The notes: generated by a model not told the origin, from the letters alone. A stretch of 64,000 bases of DNA from Butyrivibrio sp. XPD2006 (GCF_000420865.1 NZ_ATVT01000014.1:46969-110968); one strand, 5' to 3'; shown: positions 35,604-45,501, numbered from the stretch's first letter. Numbers and translations are program-made.

Positions 35604-36917
35604 TTACTTGCCTTGCAAATGAGTTATAAACTGCTGGGCAGTTCTTCCGGAAACGCCTCCATGACTGAGTTCCCACCTGTCTGCCTCAAGTCTTAATTCG
35701 GCTTCATCCATCTCAATTCCGTTTCTCTCAGCCAAAACCTTAACAATATCATAAAATTCCTGCCTTGAAGGCTTATAATAGCCAATCGTCACACCGAACC
35801 TGTTGGCAAGTGACAGCTTCTCTTCCATGGTATCGGATCTGTGAATGTCTCCGTCCTGCTCAATATCTCTTCTGTCCTTCCATGTCTCTTTGATCAGATG
35901 ACGCCTGTTAGAGGTTGCATAGATAAGTATATTGTCAGGTTTAGTCTCCACTCCGCCTTCAATAACAGCTTTCAGGAACTTATAGTCTGATTCATCCTCC
36001 TCAAAAGAAAGATCATCCATGTAGATAATGAATTTATAATTCCTATTCTTAATCTGAGCAATAAGCTGTGAAAGCATACGGAACTGATACTTGTAAATCT
36101 CTATCATTCTCAGTCCCTCGGAATAAAACTCGTTGACTATGGCCTTAATGCTGGTAGATTTACCGGTTCCGCTGTCGCCAAAAAGTAATACATTGTTAGC
36201 TTTTTTACCCTCTACAAAGGCTTTGGTGTTTGCAATAAGCTTCTCTTTTTGAAGCTCATATCCTACCAGGTCGTTTAGAACAACAGCATCCATATTGTTA
36301 ATTGGATTAAACTCCACCTTGCCTTCGGGAAGTTCTCTGATTCTAAATGCCTTATTCAAGCCGAATTCACCGACTCCAATCCTCTTGTAGAATGAGGTTA
36401 CGGTATCAAAAAACTCATCGTCGGATTCAGTTTTTTCAAGGCTTTCACTAAGCGCTTTTACCTTTTCACTGACGTTGCCGTTATACATAAGTTCCGGCTT
36501 ATCTATAGCCTTGTAATTCGTGATGCAGCTGAAACAGTCAATTCCCAGTGACTTCTCCAAATCACTGAAATCAAAATCAAAAAGCTCCTTAAACGCATGA
36601 AAATCATTGATTGCAAAGTGGTTGACACTTCCATCCTTGCTTCCAACCTTCTCGCACGTAAGACTAAATGGGTTCTCATCCATGATCAAAAGATAAGTAA
36701 GATAATTATGCCAGAGATTCTTATCAAAAGCACAGGATGTACCAAGCTCCAGAAGGCGTTTGACCTGTCTGTAGCATCTCGTGATCAGATCTTCTTTGGA
36801 ATAATTTCCACTGTGAAAATCCTTATACACATTTGAGAGCTGCATAAGGATAGAATCCACTGGAAGATCCCCATATATCAGCAATTTAGCGACTATCTGC
36901 TCCATTAACTCCTCCAT
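35604..36917 (-). CDS. DUF815 AAA+ ATPase, co-transcribed with the replication initiator
   Basis: A 437 aa protein. An N-terminal helical region (1-200) is followed by an AAA+ domain with Walker A GDSGTGKST (about 250), Walker B FIIYMDDLSF (about 295), sensor 1 ATSNRRHL and a C-terminal lid. This is the DUF815 family, usually chromosomal with unknown function. It lies 36 bp after the rep gene in the same direction, so it may act in replication, perhaps as helicase loader. That role is inference from position only. Confidence 0.88.
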   Translation of the reverse strand: MEELMEQIVAKLLIYGDLPVDSILMQLSNVYKDFHSGNYSKEDLITRCYRQVKRLLELGTSCAFDKNLWHNYLTYLLIMDENPFSLTCEKVGSKDGSVNHFAINDFHAFKELFDFDFSDLEKSLGIDCFSCITNYKAIDKPELMYNGNVSEKVKALSESLEKTESDDEFFDTVTSFYKRIGVGEFGLNKAFRIRELPEGKVEFNPINNMDAVVLNDLVGYELQKEKLIANTKAFVEGKKANNVLLFGDSGTGKSTSIKAIVNEFYSEGLRMIEIYKYQFRMLSQLIAQIKNRNYKFIIYMDDLSFEEDESDYKFLKAVIEGGVETKPDNILIYATSNRRHLIKETWKDRRDIEQDGDIHRSDTMEEKLSLANRFGVTIGYYKPSRQEFYDIVKVLAERNGIEMDEAELRLEADRWELSHGGVSGRTAQQFITHLQGK

Positions 36918-36953
36918 AAATTACATATATGTTATATATCATAAATAACACCT

Positions 36954-38123
36954 TTAATTCTCAAGCAGCTTCTTTTCAAGTTCCTCAAAGTTATAGTCCG
37001 TGCGTTGAACAAAATTATTGTACGAAGTGCTTTTTGAAGCTTTAGGTCTGGACTCGGTATTATAATATCCCTTTTTAATGCAATCCTTGATAAAAGCAAT
37101 CGGAACATCTATATCTGTACCGTAATTCTGCATATACTCGTATGCTTTCTTTATCTTGGAAATATCATAATCTGCAGACTCTGCTATTTCTCTTATCTCT
37201 CTGAGTTTGAAATCATCGTGCATCAGATCGATAAGTTCATCTAAAATCTCATCTCTGTTAGCCTGTACAATAGGCACTGATTTAGACGCTTCTAAATCCT
37301 TCTTAGTAACAAAAAACCTGATCCCGACAGCCTTACGACCATTTTTAATAGGCTCGTAATCAACTATAAGGCTTGTTTTACTGTTAAGCTCATCCTTCGC
37401 CTTTTGAAGAACATTTCTGTTAAATATCTTGAATTCTTTATATTTAGTCTGTCCGGTTTTCTCTGCCAGCTCGTCTATCCTGTCATAGTCAGGAAATTCC
37501 TTCTCAAGCTCGGCCTTCATCTCTTTGCTTCCACCGGAATTGATGATTCCAAGCTCCAATTTAAGCTCAGGCAATAGGTATTCGAAAACCATATCGCCAT
37601 GTTTCTTAGTAACTGCTGACTGATAATCGTATGCCGACTTGAGCATCTCATATAACCTGAGAGAGTATACACTCTTAAGACTTAGAGTCTCTGCCAAACT
37701 AAGAACTGTGTAATCCTTCTGTAAATTTACGATTTTATCGGTAAGTGAGTTATTATATCTAAGAGTAAGTGTTCCGTTTTTGAAAGAAGCATCGGTAACA
37801 ACCTGATGAGCTTCAATCTTGCCATTTTCCTTATCCTTCATAAGAAGGTTCCAGTCAAAAATGGTAGCGCCCTTGATCTGTCTGTCACAGAGAGCCTCTA
37901 TATGTTCATAAAGTGAACCGGAACTGGATTTAAACATTTTTCTGAGATCAGTTCCATATATAGTCGCAACAACATTATTGGTCTCATCAACATGAATATG
38001 CTGCATTCCTATAGCAAATAACTTCTGGCTAAGAGCAGTTCCCTTACCCATCGCATTTATAAGTTCATTGGATTTTTTGTAGCTCTTATTAACTATGAGC
38101 TGCTCTCTCTTTTCTTTCTGCAT
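36954..38123 (-). CDS. Rep_3-type (RepB-like) iteron-binding replication initiator
   Basis: An initiator of about 389 aa. The N-terminal winged-helix region matches Rep_3 proteins: QLIVNKSYKKSNELINAMGKGTALSQKLFAIGMQHI, a SLYEHIEALC segment and LSLKSVYSLRLYEMLKSAY. A second winged helix and a C-terminal helical part follow. ATG 38123 has a weak GGA site; an in-frame GTG at 38150 would add 9 residues. Both starts lie next to or inside an iteron copy, so the protein may repress its own gene. It defines the origin of this replicon. Confidence 0.9.
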   Translation of the reverse strand: MQKEKREQLIVNKSYKKSNELINAMGKGTALSQKLFAIGMQHIHVDETNNVVATIYGTDLRKMFKSSSGSLYEHIEALCDRQIKGATIFDWNLLMKDKENGKIEAHQVVTDASFKNGTLTLRYNNSLTDKIVNLQKDYTVLSLAETLSLKSVYSLRLYEMLKSAYDYQSAVTKKHGDMVFEYLLPELKLELGIINSGGSKEMKAELEKEFPDYDRIDELAEKTGQTKYKEFKIFNRNVLQKAKDELNSKTSLIVDYEPIKNGRKAVGIRFFVTKKDLEASKSVPIVQANRDEILDELIDLMHDDFKLREIREIAESADYDISKIKKAYEYMQNYGTDIDVPIAFIKDCIKKGYYNTESRPKASKSTSYNNFVQRTDYNFEELEKKLLEN

Positions 38124-38132
38124 TCTTAATCC

Positions 38133-38997
38133 GGTTCCTTTTTTGTTCACCTATTGATATAATAAGATGTTCCCATTTATTACACCTATTGGTTTTCTCG
38201 GTTAAAATAACATTCCCTTTTTATAAACCTTATCTTTATTATATTCCCTTTTTTGTCACTTACAAGCTTTTTCTCACAATATTTTGTATGTATTTCCTCA
38301 ATTTACCACTATTAATTGTTGCCTAATGCAGTCAACATCTGAGATTCCCTATTTGTACACCTTTCGAATACGAACGTTCCCTTTTTGTCACCTTAGACTA
38401 TAATAGTCAAATCAAATCGGTCAATAATATGCCCTTTTTAATCACCTTTAACTCCCTTTTACATTCCCTAATCTAGTTATTTATTTTAAAGCCGCATGTT
38501 TCCTGGAGATTTAATGATATATGATCATATTCTCATTCCCTTTTTAGTCACCTTTGCTTCCTTTTTTGATTACCTTTTCAGATTTGAACCTGAATTATGG
38601 TCCCTTTTCGGTGATCTAGATCTTATTTGTGAGTCTCGTATCACTTGTTTATTCAACCAGGTAAGATACATTCAAATTCTTATATAGGCCTTTTAAGCAA
38701 TATTCAGGGCATATATTTTCATTCCCTTTTACATCACCTTTCCATTCCCTTTTTGGTCACCTATTACTCTCTTCCGCTCTGAAATGCCCTATTTATCAGC
38801 ATTTTACAAGGTGTGATATTTGAAATACTTATATTCCCTTTTCGGTCACCTAATATCCCTTTTTATTATCTTTATGTCCCTTTTATGTTCCCCTATCGGG
38901 CAGTCCTTCATCCCTTTTATATTCACGGCTTATTCCCTTTTAGAACACCTTAGATCCCCTTTTTTATTACTACTCGTGCCCTTTTAGGTCACCCTGA
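38133..38997 (+). repeat. Iteron array (replication origin)
   Basis: About 20-23 direct repeats with plus-strand consensus ATTCCCTTTTTNGTCACCTA. Clear copies begin near 38242, 38375, 38429, 38534, 38720, 38742, 38832, 38931 and 38976; others are degenerate. All are in one orientation. Adjacent copies are often 20-24 bp apart, about two helix turns. The first copy overlaps the rep start region. This is the expected binding array of the Rep_3 initiator. Confidence 0.9.
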
Positions 38998-41190
38998 TAG
39001 GCTATAATTGGCATTATTACTGGCTTTTTGATGGATGCTAATTAATAACAATTGTATGTTTTATAAATAAAATAAATAAACACCGGTTTGTCTGTAGAAA
39101 CATATCTGAGATTGAAAGTGTATATAAAGATCTTTTTGGAAAAACAATAGACTTCCTATTTCAAAATAAGAAATAAATTCTGATGGAAAAATTATTGATT
39201 ATAGACTAGCCAGGAAAGAAATCAGAAAAGTGAATTAGAACAAGAAATGAGAACAGGAAATAAAAGAATAAAAAGAATAATTTAATTTAACCCAAGAATA
39301 TAACAATTTATATCAAATATGAATATTTAAAATTATTTTTAATAACAGCAGAAATCAATTATATTATAAATATTATATTTAATTTAGATATAAAGTGATA
39401 TTAGAGATGATTACTAAAAAAGTAACAACAGATATTAAAAATTTCTGAATGAATTAAGTAAAATTGTAGATGTATAAAAAGAAAATATTATGGAATATAG
39501 AAAATAACAAATTGACAGATTTTTAAATTGTATAAAATTGAAAGATGACTAATACAGTCATAATTAATAAATGCAATATCGATAATCTAAATTAGTATAT
39601 CAATTAATTAAAATCAATATTAATTATATGCTTTAAACACCATAAATTCTAAATAGATAACGAATGATATATAATACAAAATATAGATTTATATTTATTG
39701 GACATGCAATTAAACTTGCAATTTGAATCCCCTATCATTCAGGTGTTTAATGCAAATCCTCAAAACCCTCTAAAATACACAACTTAAACGATATCTTTTG
39801 ATTTGCAGATCGATTGCATCTTATTGATTTTCTAGTTAATAATTTCTTTATAATTTATTAATCAATATTTCAATCATTTCCCGAGTAGATATTCCAGTAT
39901 GGAGCACCTAAAAAGCTAATACAATGCAATATGATTAATAACGCTCGTTTTATTGATATAAATTAATAAAACACTGGGATTTTTTGATGTTTTATTAAAT
40001 AAATAAGTTGATAAGGAATACTTATGCTGATCCAGATCTTCTAAAGGGCCTGGAATAGATCAATCAGTAAAACTCTCACAAAAACACATATATATTAAAT
40101 ATAAAATATATGCTACATATGATAAATATAAAATAGCTGAAATATAACATATACTACATAAATATTATATCATACGCATATAAAAAATACAACAAATATA
40201 AAATCGATATCATAAATAAAATATATTTAATATAACAGATATTATAAACATATAAATAATAAAAGAAATATAACATATATAATACAATTTAAATATACAT
40301 ATTATAAAAGATATATAACATAAAGAATATAAATAAAAAGAATAAAACATGAAATATATTGATTAAATATAGAATATAAATGATACATAAAATATAAATA
40401 ATATAAGATATATAACAAACATAACATACATATGATACATCAAATATTTATGCAATATAATAATTCAAGAACACAAATGTTATATTGACGAAAAAGATAT
40501 ATAACATGAATATACAATATATGATATATGATATATAACATTAATTTATTAAATCTAACACTATATATGATATATAACAAGATAATTTATTAAAGAAATG
40601 ATGGGCTTATTGTCAGTTTTAAGCCTAAAGATCCGGAAAAGTAAAAAACCCAGTAAAATAGAGACTTTCAGAGCGTATAAATATATAACATATATAACAA
40701 TATGGGCAAAAAGTGACTGGAATATTACAGAAAAACAGGATTATTACAATACGTATCAGAATGTATATTGGATAAATTCATCTCCTGGCCAGCAAGATGA
40801 TAAATGAAAGATACAGGCACCAGTGAATATATGAATTAAATAAAATATATAACATATTTAATATGCAAAAATCAAATGAGAAAAATTATATATAATGAGT
40901 TAAAAATATAACATATATAACATACATAACCAGAGCAAATTTGTTGTTTATAATATAAAGAATATATATTAAATAAGATATATAACAAATAATATAAAAA
41001 AGATGATATATAACATAAATAAACTATATGACACAGAATTCAATCACAAAACGCATATAAGTTATATAACATATACATATAAAATATAATATATTCAACA
41101 TATTACATATTGAAACTAAATACCTTACATTATATAATGTTATAGGACTAAGAATGTATAAAATTTATAACAGATATATGTTATATAAGT
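38998..41190. other. 2.2-kb extremely AT-rich non-coding region between iterons and parA
   Basis: No credible gene is seen. The sequence is almost entirely A and T, with poly(A/T) and alternating TA tracts. It probably includes the DNA unwinding element of the origin (near 39000-40000) and the partition site (40140-41190). A 69-codon open frame at 40598-40807 has no ribosome site and is treated as chance. Confidence 0.75.
40140..41190 (+). repeat. TATAACA direct repeats upstream of parA (candidate centromere)
   Basis: I count about 17 copies of TATAACA, mostly within ATATATAACAT, nearly all on the plus strand (for example near 40313, 40498, 40568, 40684, 40845, 40912, 40981, 41015, 41064). 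Spacing is irregular. A set of direct repeats just before a parA gene is typical of plasmid partition sites bound by ribbon-helix-helix ParB proteins. One copy (41061-41070) is the palindrome GTTATATAAC. Confidence 0.6.
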
Positions 41191-41202
41191 TTGGGAGGAA
41201 TC

Positions 41203-42030
41203 ATGCGAATTGTAGCTTTTAGTAATCAGAAAGGCGGAGTTGCGAAGACTACTTCGAGCTATGCCTTAGCAGTAGGACTTGCGAATAGGGGGTATAAAGT
41301 ACTTGTTGTGGACGCAGATCCACAGGAAAATTTGTCTATGACAGCAGGTATTGACCTTAATGAAATTGATCCGGATCCTGAAGATATTGATGCACTTACA
41401 CCTGAACAGCAGGAATATTTCTTCAAAAACGTTCCTGCTAAGCTTTTTGAAGTAATGAAGGGTGAAAAGGACATAAATCGTGCAATTATCCCTATTGGAG
41501 AGAATCTGGACCTCATAGTTGGAGGAATTGATCTTGCTTCAGCAGATATGACATTTGGAGCTCTGGGACGTGAAAGACTTATCAGGGATGCGTTCGGTAA
41601 GCTGAATAAAGACTATGATTTCTGCATTTTTGACTGTAGTCCTGCACTTGGCGTTGTTCTTATGAATATATTAACAGTAGCAGATGAGGTAATAATACCG
41701 CTGGAGCCCGGCGCTTATTCTCTTCAGGGATTATCCAGACTATATAAATTTATAGATCAGATTCATGATTTTACTAATGACAAGCTTAAAGTAGACGGAA
41801 TTCTTGTTACTAAGGTCAGAAATACAGCCAATTCCAAGATTTGGATCAATGATATAGAGGAAAAGGCAGAATTACTCGGAACAAAGGTGTTTAAATCCAA
41901 GATTAGACTGAATGTATCCGTTGAGGAAGCACAGACAATGAAGATGGATATATTTGAATATTCAGGTGGTTCAGCAGCTGCAAGAGACTATGATGATTTC
42001 ATTGATGAATTCTTGGAGGAGGATGAGTGA
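41203..42030 (+). CDS. parA: ParA-family partition ATPase
   Basis: A 275 aa Walker-type ATPase. It has the deviant Walker A SNQKGGVAKTT (about residues 7-17), VVDADPQ and FDCSPALGVVLMNIL. There is no long N-terminal DNA-binding extension, so it is the short type Ib ParA that usually works with a small ribbon-helix-helix partner. ATG 41203 is preceded by GGGAGGA. It overlaps the next gene by one base (TGATG). Confidence 0.92.
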   Translation: MRIVAFSNQKGGVAKTTSSYALAVGLANRGYKVLVVDADPQENLSMTAGIDLNEIDPDPEDIDALTPEQQEYFFKNVPAKLFEVMKGEKDINRAIIPIGENLDLIVGGIDLASADMTFGALGRERLIRDAFGKLNKDYDFCIFDCSPALGVVLMNILTVADEVIIPLEPGAYSLQGLSRLYKFIDQIHDFTNDKLKVDGILVTKVRNTANSKIWINDIEEKAELLGTKVFKSKIRLNVSVEEAQTMKMDIFEYSGGSAAARDYDDFIDEFLEEDE

Positions 42031-42590
42031 TGGCAAGTAAAGCAAGTATGTTGAAACAGGGTGCCAATAAAACCGGTAAGGGATTATTTGCAGGAATGTC
42101 AAGACTTGATGCTAGAGAAGAAGCGGCTTCTGTTAATGTTGAAGTAACAAATGATATTGTAAAAGAAGAAAAAGTGACTGAAAAAGTCAATGCTCCTGAG
42201 AAAGAAGAAACCCCGGTTAAGGTTGTAGAAGTTCCAATTGCAGAACCTGAAGTAGAAGTCCCTGTAGTTCAGGAACCAAAGGCCCAAGCACCTGCTATTG
42301 AAGAAGAACAAGTTCAAGACGAAGTTATTAATAACAGAATTAATAAACCTGAAAAAGCAGAGAAAAATGACAATCAGACAAAAAGTGCCAGCAGATATGA
42401 GAAAGAGAAGTTCCTTCTTCTTGATATCAGAGGTTATAGAGATTATGTAGAACATATGGCAAAAGCTGCTAATATGTCTGCTACAAAATACATTAGAATG
42501 TTGATCCAGCAGGATATGGACAAAAATAACGATATTTACCTTGCTCACAAGGCTTTGGAAGAAAAGCTGAGAGGAAGGTCGGGAAATTAA
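42030..42590 (+). CDS. Ribbon-helix-helix ParB-like partition protein
   Basis: A 186 aa protein with three parts. A basic N-terminus (about 1-30) may stimulate ParA. A long acidic Glu/Pro/Val-rich linker (about 35-120) is probably disordered. The C-terminal domain (about 128-165; EKFLLLDIRGYRDYVEHMAK then NMSATKYIRMLIQQDM) has the strand-helix-turn-helix pattern of RHH DNA-binding proteins. Its coupling to parA and the repeats upstream suggest it is the centromere-binding partner. It is not homologous to classic ParB/Spo0J. Confidence 0.8.
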   Translation: MASKASMLKQGANKTGKGLFAGMSRLDAREEAASVNVEVTNDIVKEEKVTEKVNAPEKEETPVKVVEVPIAEPEVEVPVVQEPKAQAPAIEEEQVQDEVINNRINKPEKAEKNDNQTKSASRYEKEKFLLLDIRGYRDYVEHMAKAANMSATKYIRMLIQQDMDKNNDIYLAHKALEEKLRGRSGN

Positions 42591-42626
42591 GAAAAACGTC
42601 TAAAATCGCCTTTAAATGCATTAAAA

Positions 42627-42652
42627 AGCCCTCGGACAATTGTCCGAGGGCT
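42627..42652. terminator. Bidirectional terminator between parB-like and HU genes
   Basis: A 26-bp perfect palindrome (AGCCCTCGGACAA with its complement) lies between convergent genes, with A-rich sequence on the left and T-rich on the right. Confidence 0.85.
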
Positions 42653-42668
42653 AATATTTTCTCTTAAA

Positions 42669-42953
42669 TTATTTCTTCTTGCCGTTAACAGCATCCTTAA
42701 GAGCCTTACCAGCTTTGAATTTAGGAACTGTAGCTGCAGGAATCTTAATAGCTGCGCCAGTCTGAGGATTCTTACCTGTTCTAGCAGCTCTCTTAGCTGT
42801 CTCGAATGTTCCAAATCCTACAAGCTGAACTTTACCTTTTTTCTTAAGCTCTTTTGATACAGCATCTGTGAAAGCCTTAACAGCCTTCTCTGAATCCTTC
42901 TTTGAAAGACCAGTCTCTTTTGCAATAGCATCAACAAGTTCTGTTTTATTCAT
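42669..42953 (-). CDS. HU-family DNA-binding protein
   Basis: A 94 aa histone-like protein (MNKTELVDAIAKETGLSKKDSEKAV..., VQLVGFGTFETAKRAARTGKNPQTG, KIPAATVPKFKAGKALKDAV). It bends DNA and assists replication initiation. It lies beside the partition genes, where it could help the AT-rich origin. A good promoter and a GGGAGG ribosome site precede it. Confidence 0.95.
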   Translation of the reverse strand: MNKTELVDAIAKETGLSKKDSEKAVKAFTDAVSKELKKKGKVQLVGFGTFETAKRAARTGKNPQTGAAIKIPAATVPKFKAGKALKDAVNGKKK

Positions 42954-42997
42954 GGTATAATACCTCCCTCAAAATGAGAATTTTTACTACAAAAAAG

Positions 42998-43026
42998 ATT
43001 TTACACCTTGTTTTGGGCATTCTCAA
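42998..43026 (-). promoter_or_regulatory. Promoter of the HU gene
   Basis: -35 TTGAGA (43026-43021), 17-bp spacer, -10 TAAAAT (43003-42998) on the minus strand, about 45 bp before the start. Confidence 0.65.
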
Positions 43027-43128
43027 TAGATTAAACACGAAAAAATGCCAAAAATCATAGTGATTTTTAGTGCACAATTCTGAAAAAGCGCTAAACTATT
43101 GACTTTTTACAAAAAGAGTATTATAAAT

Positions 43129-44487
43129 TCAGATTTTTTCTACTGTTTGGCGATACAGCTTTGTGAAATAGTAGGTTGAAAGGGCTAGTGAAGCAATCTC
43201 TGCAATGGGAAATGCGAGCCAAACCAGATTTATGTTGTTTGTTTTAGATAAAAGCCAGGCGGCAGGTATTAAAACAACCAGCTGTCTTCCGACAGATATG
43301 ATCAAAGAGTAAATACTCTTCGAAAATGCCTGGAATATAGAACCCATGGTTATACATAGGCCGGCCACAGGGAATGACAGACATATAATACGAAGTGCAG
43401 GGATTCCGATTTGCAACATGTCCGGTTCAGCATTAAATATACCCAGAAGTGTTCCGGGAATCGTAAAGAATGTAATTGTACCAATCATCATGATAGAAAG
43501 AGCAAGTACCAAGGCAAACTTGAGTGCCTCTACAATTCGAGATTTGCTCTTTGCACCGTAGTTATAAGCCAATACAGGAATCAGACCGTTGTTGAGGCCA
43601 AATACCGGCATAAAGAAGAAGCTTTGCAATTTGAAATAAATGCCAAATACAGCGGTGGCCAAAGGAGAAAGAGTAATGAGAATCTTGTTTAAAAGATAAG
43701 TCATTACTGAGCCGATGGACATCATTAGTATTGACGGAACACCAACATAGTAGATGTCTTTTATAGTTTCAAGCTCCGGATGAAGGATCTTTTTCATGGA
43801 AAAGACAATTTCCTTGTTGAAGTTCAGATTGCAGAAAAGACCAATGGAGGCGCCGATAAACTGACCCAAAACCGTAGCGTATGCAGCTCCTGCGACACCG
43901 AGCTCGGGGAACGGGCCAATACCAAAGATCAGGAGCGGATCAAAAATAATATTGATGATAGCGCCTGTGGCCTGAGAAATCATACTGTAAATAGTTTTAC
44001 CGGTGGACTGAAGCAGTCTTTCAAAAGTCATCTGAAAGAATATTCCTGCAGAAAACAAGCAGATAATCCTGAGATATTCAGTGCCGAATTCCATGATAAG
44101 TCCGCTGTTATACTGAGAAGCAATAAACGGACGTGCAAAAAACAAACCAATAATAAAGAACAATACAAAATTAAAAAATGTCAAAAAGAGTCCACAGTTA
44201 GCAGCAGAATCGGACTTGTCGAATTTCTTTTCGCCAAGTGAACGTGAAAGAAGAGCATTGATACCTACACCTGTTCCGGAGCCAAGGGCAATCATCAGGT
44301 TCTGCATGGGAAAAGCAAGAGTAACAGCTGTTATTGCTTCAGTGGCGTTATTTGGTATACGTGCAACGAAAGCACTGTCTACAACGTTATATAGTGCCTG
44401 CACAAGCATAGAGATCATCATGGGCAGAGACATGGATATGATCAGTTTTTTGACGGGCATTATGCCCATTTTGTTTTCCTTATTCAT
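43129..44487 (-). CDS. MATE-family multidrug/metabolite efflux transporter
   Basis: A 452 aa protein with 12 predicted helices in two homologous halves. The start (KKLIISMSLPMMISMLVQALYNVVDSAFVARI) and GSGTGVGINALLSRSLGEKKFDKSD are typical of the DinF/NorM-like MATE subfamily. It probably exports drugs or metabolites with sodium or proton influx. It is a single gene. Confidence 0.93.
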   Translation of the reverse strand: MNKENKMGIMPVKKLIISMSLPMMISMLVQALYNVVDSAFVARIPNNATEAITAVTLAFPMQNLMIALGSGTGVGINALLSRSLGEKKFDKSDSAANCGLFLTFFNFVLFFIIGLFFARPFIASQYNSGLIMEFGTEYLRIICLFSAGIFFQMTFERLLQSTGKTIYSMISQATGAIINIIFDPLLIFGIGPFPELGVAGAAYATVLGQFIGASIGLFCNLNFNKEIVFSMKKILHPELETIKDIYYVGVPSILMMSIGSVMTYLLNKILITLSPLATAVFGIYFKLQSFFFMPVFGLNNGLIPVLAYNYGAKSKSRIVEALKFALVLALSIMMIGTITFFTIPGTLLGIFNAEPDMLQIGIPALRIICLSFPVAGLCITMGSIFQAFSKSIYSLIISVGRQLVVLIPAAWLLSKTNNINLVWLAFPIAEIASLALSTYYFTKLYRQTVEKI

Positions 44488-44628
44488 AAATTACTATTTC
44501 CTCGCATATTGTATTCCGAAAGAGAAGTATAACATGTATATATAATATAGACTAGCAAAAGAACATTGAATGGGATAATATAATAAAAAAGACCTTTTTA
44601 GTGACTGTATTATTGTGAAGGAGACTAT

Positions 44629-44997
44629 ATGCGTAAAAGAGTACTTATAGCTGATGATACTACACTGATGAGAGAAATGATTAGGGGTGCTTTGCCGGCT
44701 GAGGATTATCAGATTGTCGGAGAGGCTACTTCCGGAGATGCGGCCATAGAGCTTTACAAGGAAACCAAGCCCGATGTAATGCTTTTGGATATAAATATGC
44801 CCAAGATGAACGGCATAGATGCGCTTACTGAGATCATGAAGATAGATCCTAATGCCAAGGTTATCATGTGTTCGGACCAGAAGTATGAGTCTATGATCAT
44901 GATGGCTCTTAAGAAGGGCGCAAAAGACTTTGTTATCAAGCCCTTTACATCGTATGATGTGCTTCTTGCTGTAAAGAAGCTCTTCGATGAGGAATAA
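44629..44997 (+). CDS. CheY-like stand-alone response regulator
   Basis: A 122 aa single receiver domain. The acidic pair is at Asp9-Asp10, the phosphoacceptor is Asp54 (MLLDINMP), and the conserved Lys lies in FVIKPF. It resembles the CheY-like proteins of motile clostridia, but no chemotaxis gene adjoins. It lies 18 bp before an ACT-domain gene and is probably co-transcribed. Confidence 0.9.
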   Translation: MRKRVLIADDTTLMREMIRGALPAEDYQIVGEATSGDAAIELYKETKPDVMLLDINMPKMNGIDALTEIMKIDPNAKVIMCSDQKYESMIMMALKKGAKDFVIKPFTSYDVLLAVKKLFDEE

Positions 44998-45015
44998 AAA
45001 GAAAGAGAGACAGTT

Positions 45016-45420
45016 ATGTTAGATCAGGTATCAATTTACGCAGAGAATAAGAAAGGATGTTTTCAGAGTATCACGGGACTTCTTAATTCAAATGGAATTA
45101 ACATTCTCGGTTCCGTAACCAATGATTCTGCAGAATATGGAATTATCAGAATGGTGGTTTCTGATCCGACCAAGTGTCTGGAAGTCCTTAGAGGAGATGG
45201 CTATATTTGCAAAACAACGCCGGTTTTAGCCGTTGAATGTCCCGATGAAGTCGGAGCTCTTGATAAGATTTTAAAGACGCTGTATTCAAGCAATATTAAC
45301 GTTAATTACATATATCTCTCTTTTAACAGAGAGTCAGGACTCCCAATAATGGTAATGCACACTGATGATATATATCAGGTTGAGAATATCCTTACAAACA
45401 AGGGATATAACTGCATTTGA
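45016..45420 (+). CDS. Tandem ACT-domain protein
   Basis: A 134 aa protein made of two ACT domains (about 1-68 and 70-134: QVSIYAENKKGCFQSITGLLNSNGINI and AVECPDEVGALDKILKTLYSSNINV). Such stand-alone proteins bind amino acids and regulate enzymes or transcription. The ligand is unknown. A terminator-like palindrome follows. Confidence 0.88.
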   Translation: MLDQVSIYAENKKGCFQSITGLLNSNGINILGSVTNDSAEYGIIRMVVSDPTKCLEVLRGDGYICKTTPVLAVECPDEVGALDKILKTLYSSNINVNYIYLSFNRESGLPIMVMHTDDIYQVENILTNKGYNCI

Positions 45421-45442
45421 TCGTTGATTAAAGAATTTAAAT

Positions 45443-45474
45443 AAGTCATAGATGTTATATAACATCTATGACTT
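45443..45474. terminator. 32-bp perfect palindrome with GTTATATAAC core
   Basis: AAGTCATAGATGTTAT followed by its exact reverse complement, with a T-rich tail on the right. It can end the ACT gene and the convergent sortase gene. Its centre is the same GTTATATAAC seen in the origin region. Confidence 0.7.
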
Positions 45475-45501
45475 TTCTTTTGCGTAAAAATTGATGGATA
45501 T

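Noticed and set aside
38496..38687. 63-codon open frame within the iteron array
   Set aside because: It is made of iteron repeats translated by chance, and it has no ribosome site.
40598..40807. 69-codon open frame in the AT-rich region
   Set aside because: There is no ribosome site, the sequence is low complexity and no domain is seen. It lies within the repeat-rich partition region.
43099..43127. TTGACT-N17-TATAAA promoter on the plus strand at the 3' end of the MATE gene
   Set aside because: It points antisense into the MATE gene with no plus-strand gene behind it. The AT-rich context makes chance likely.
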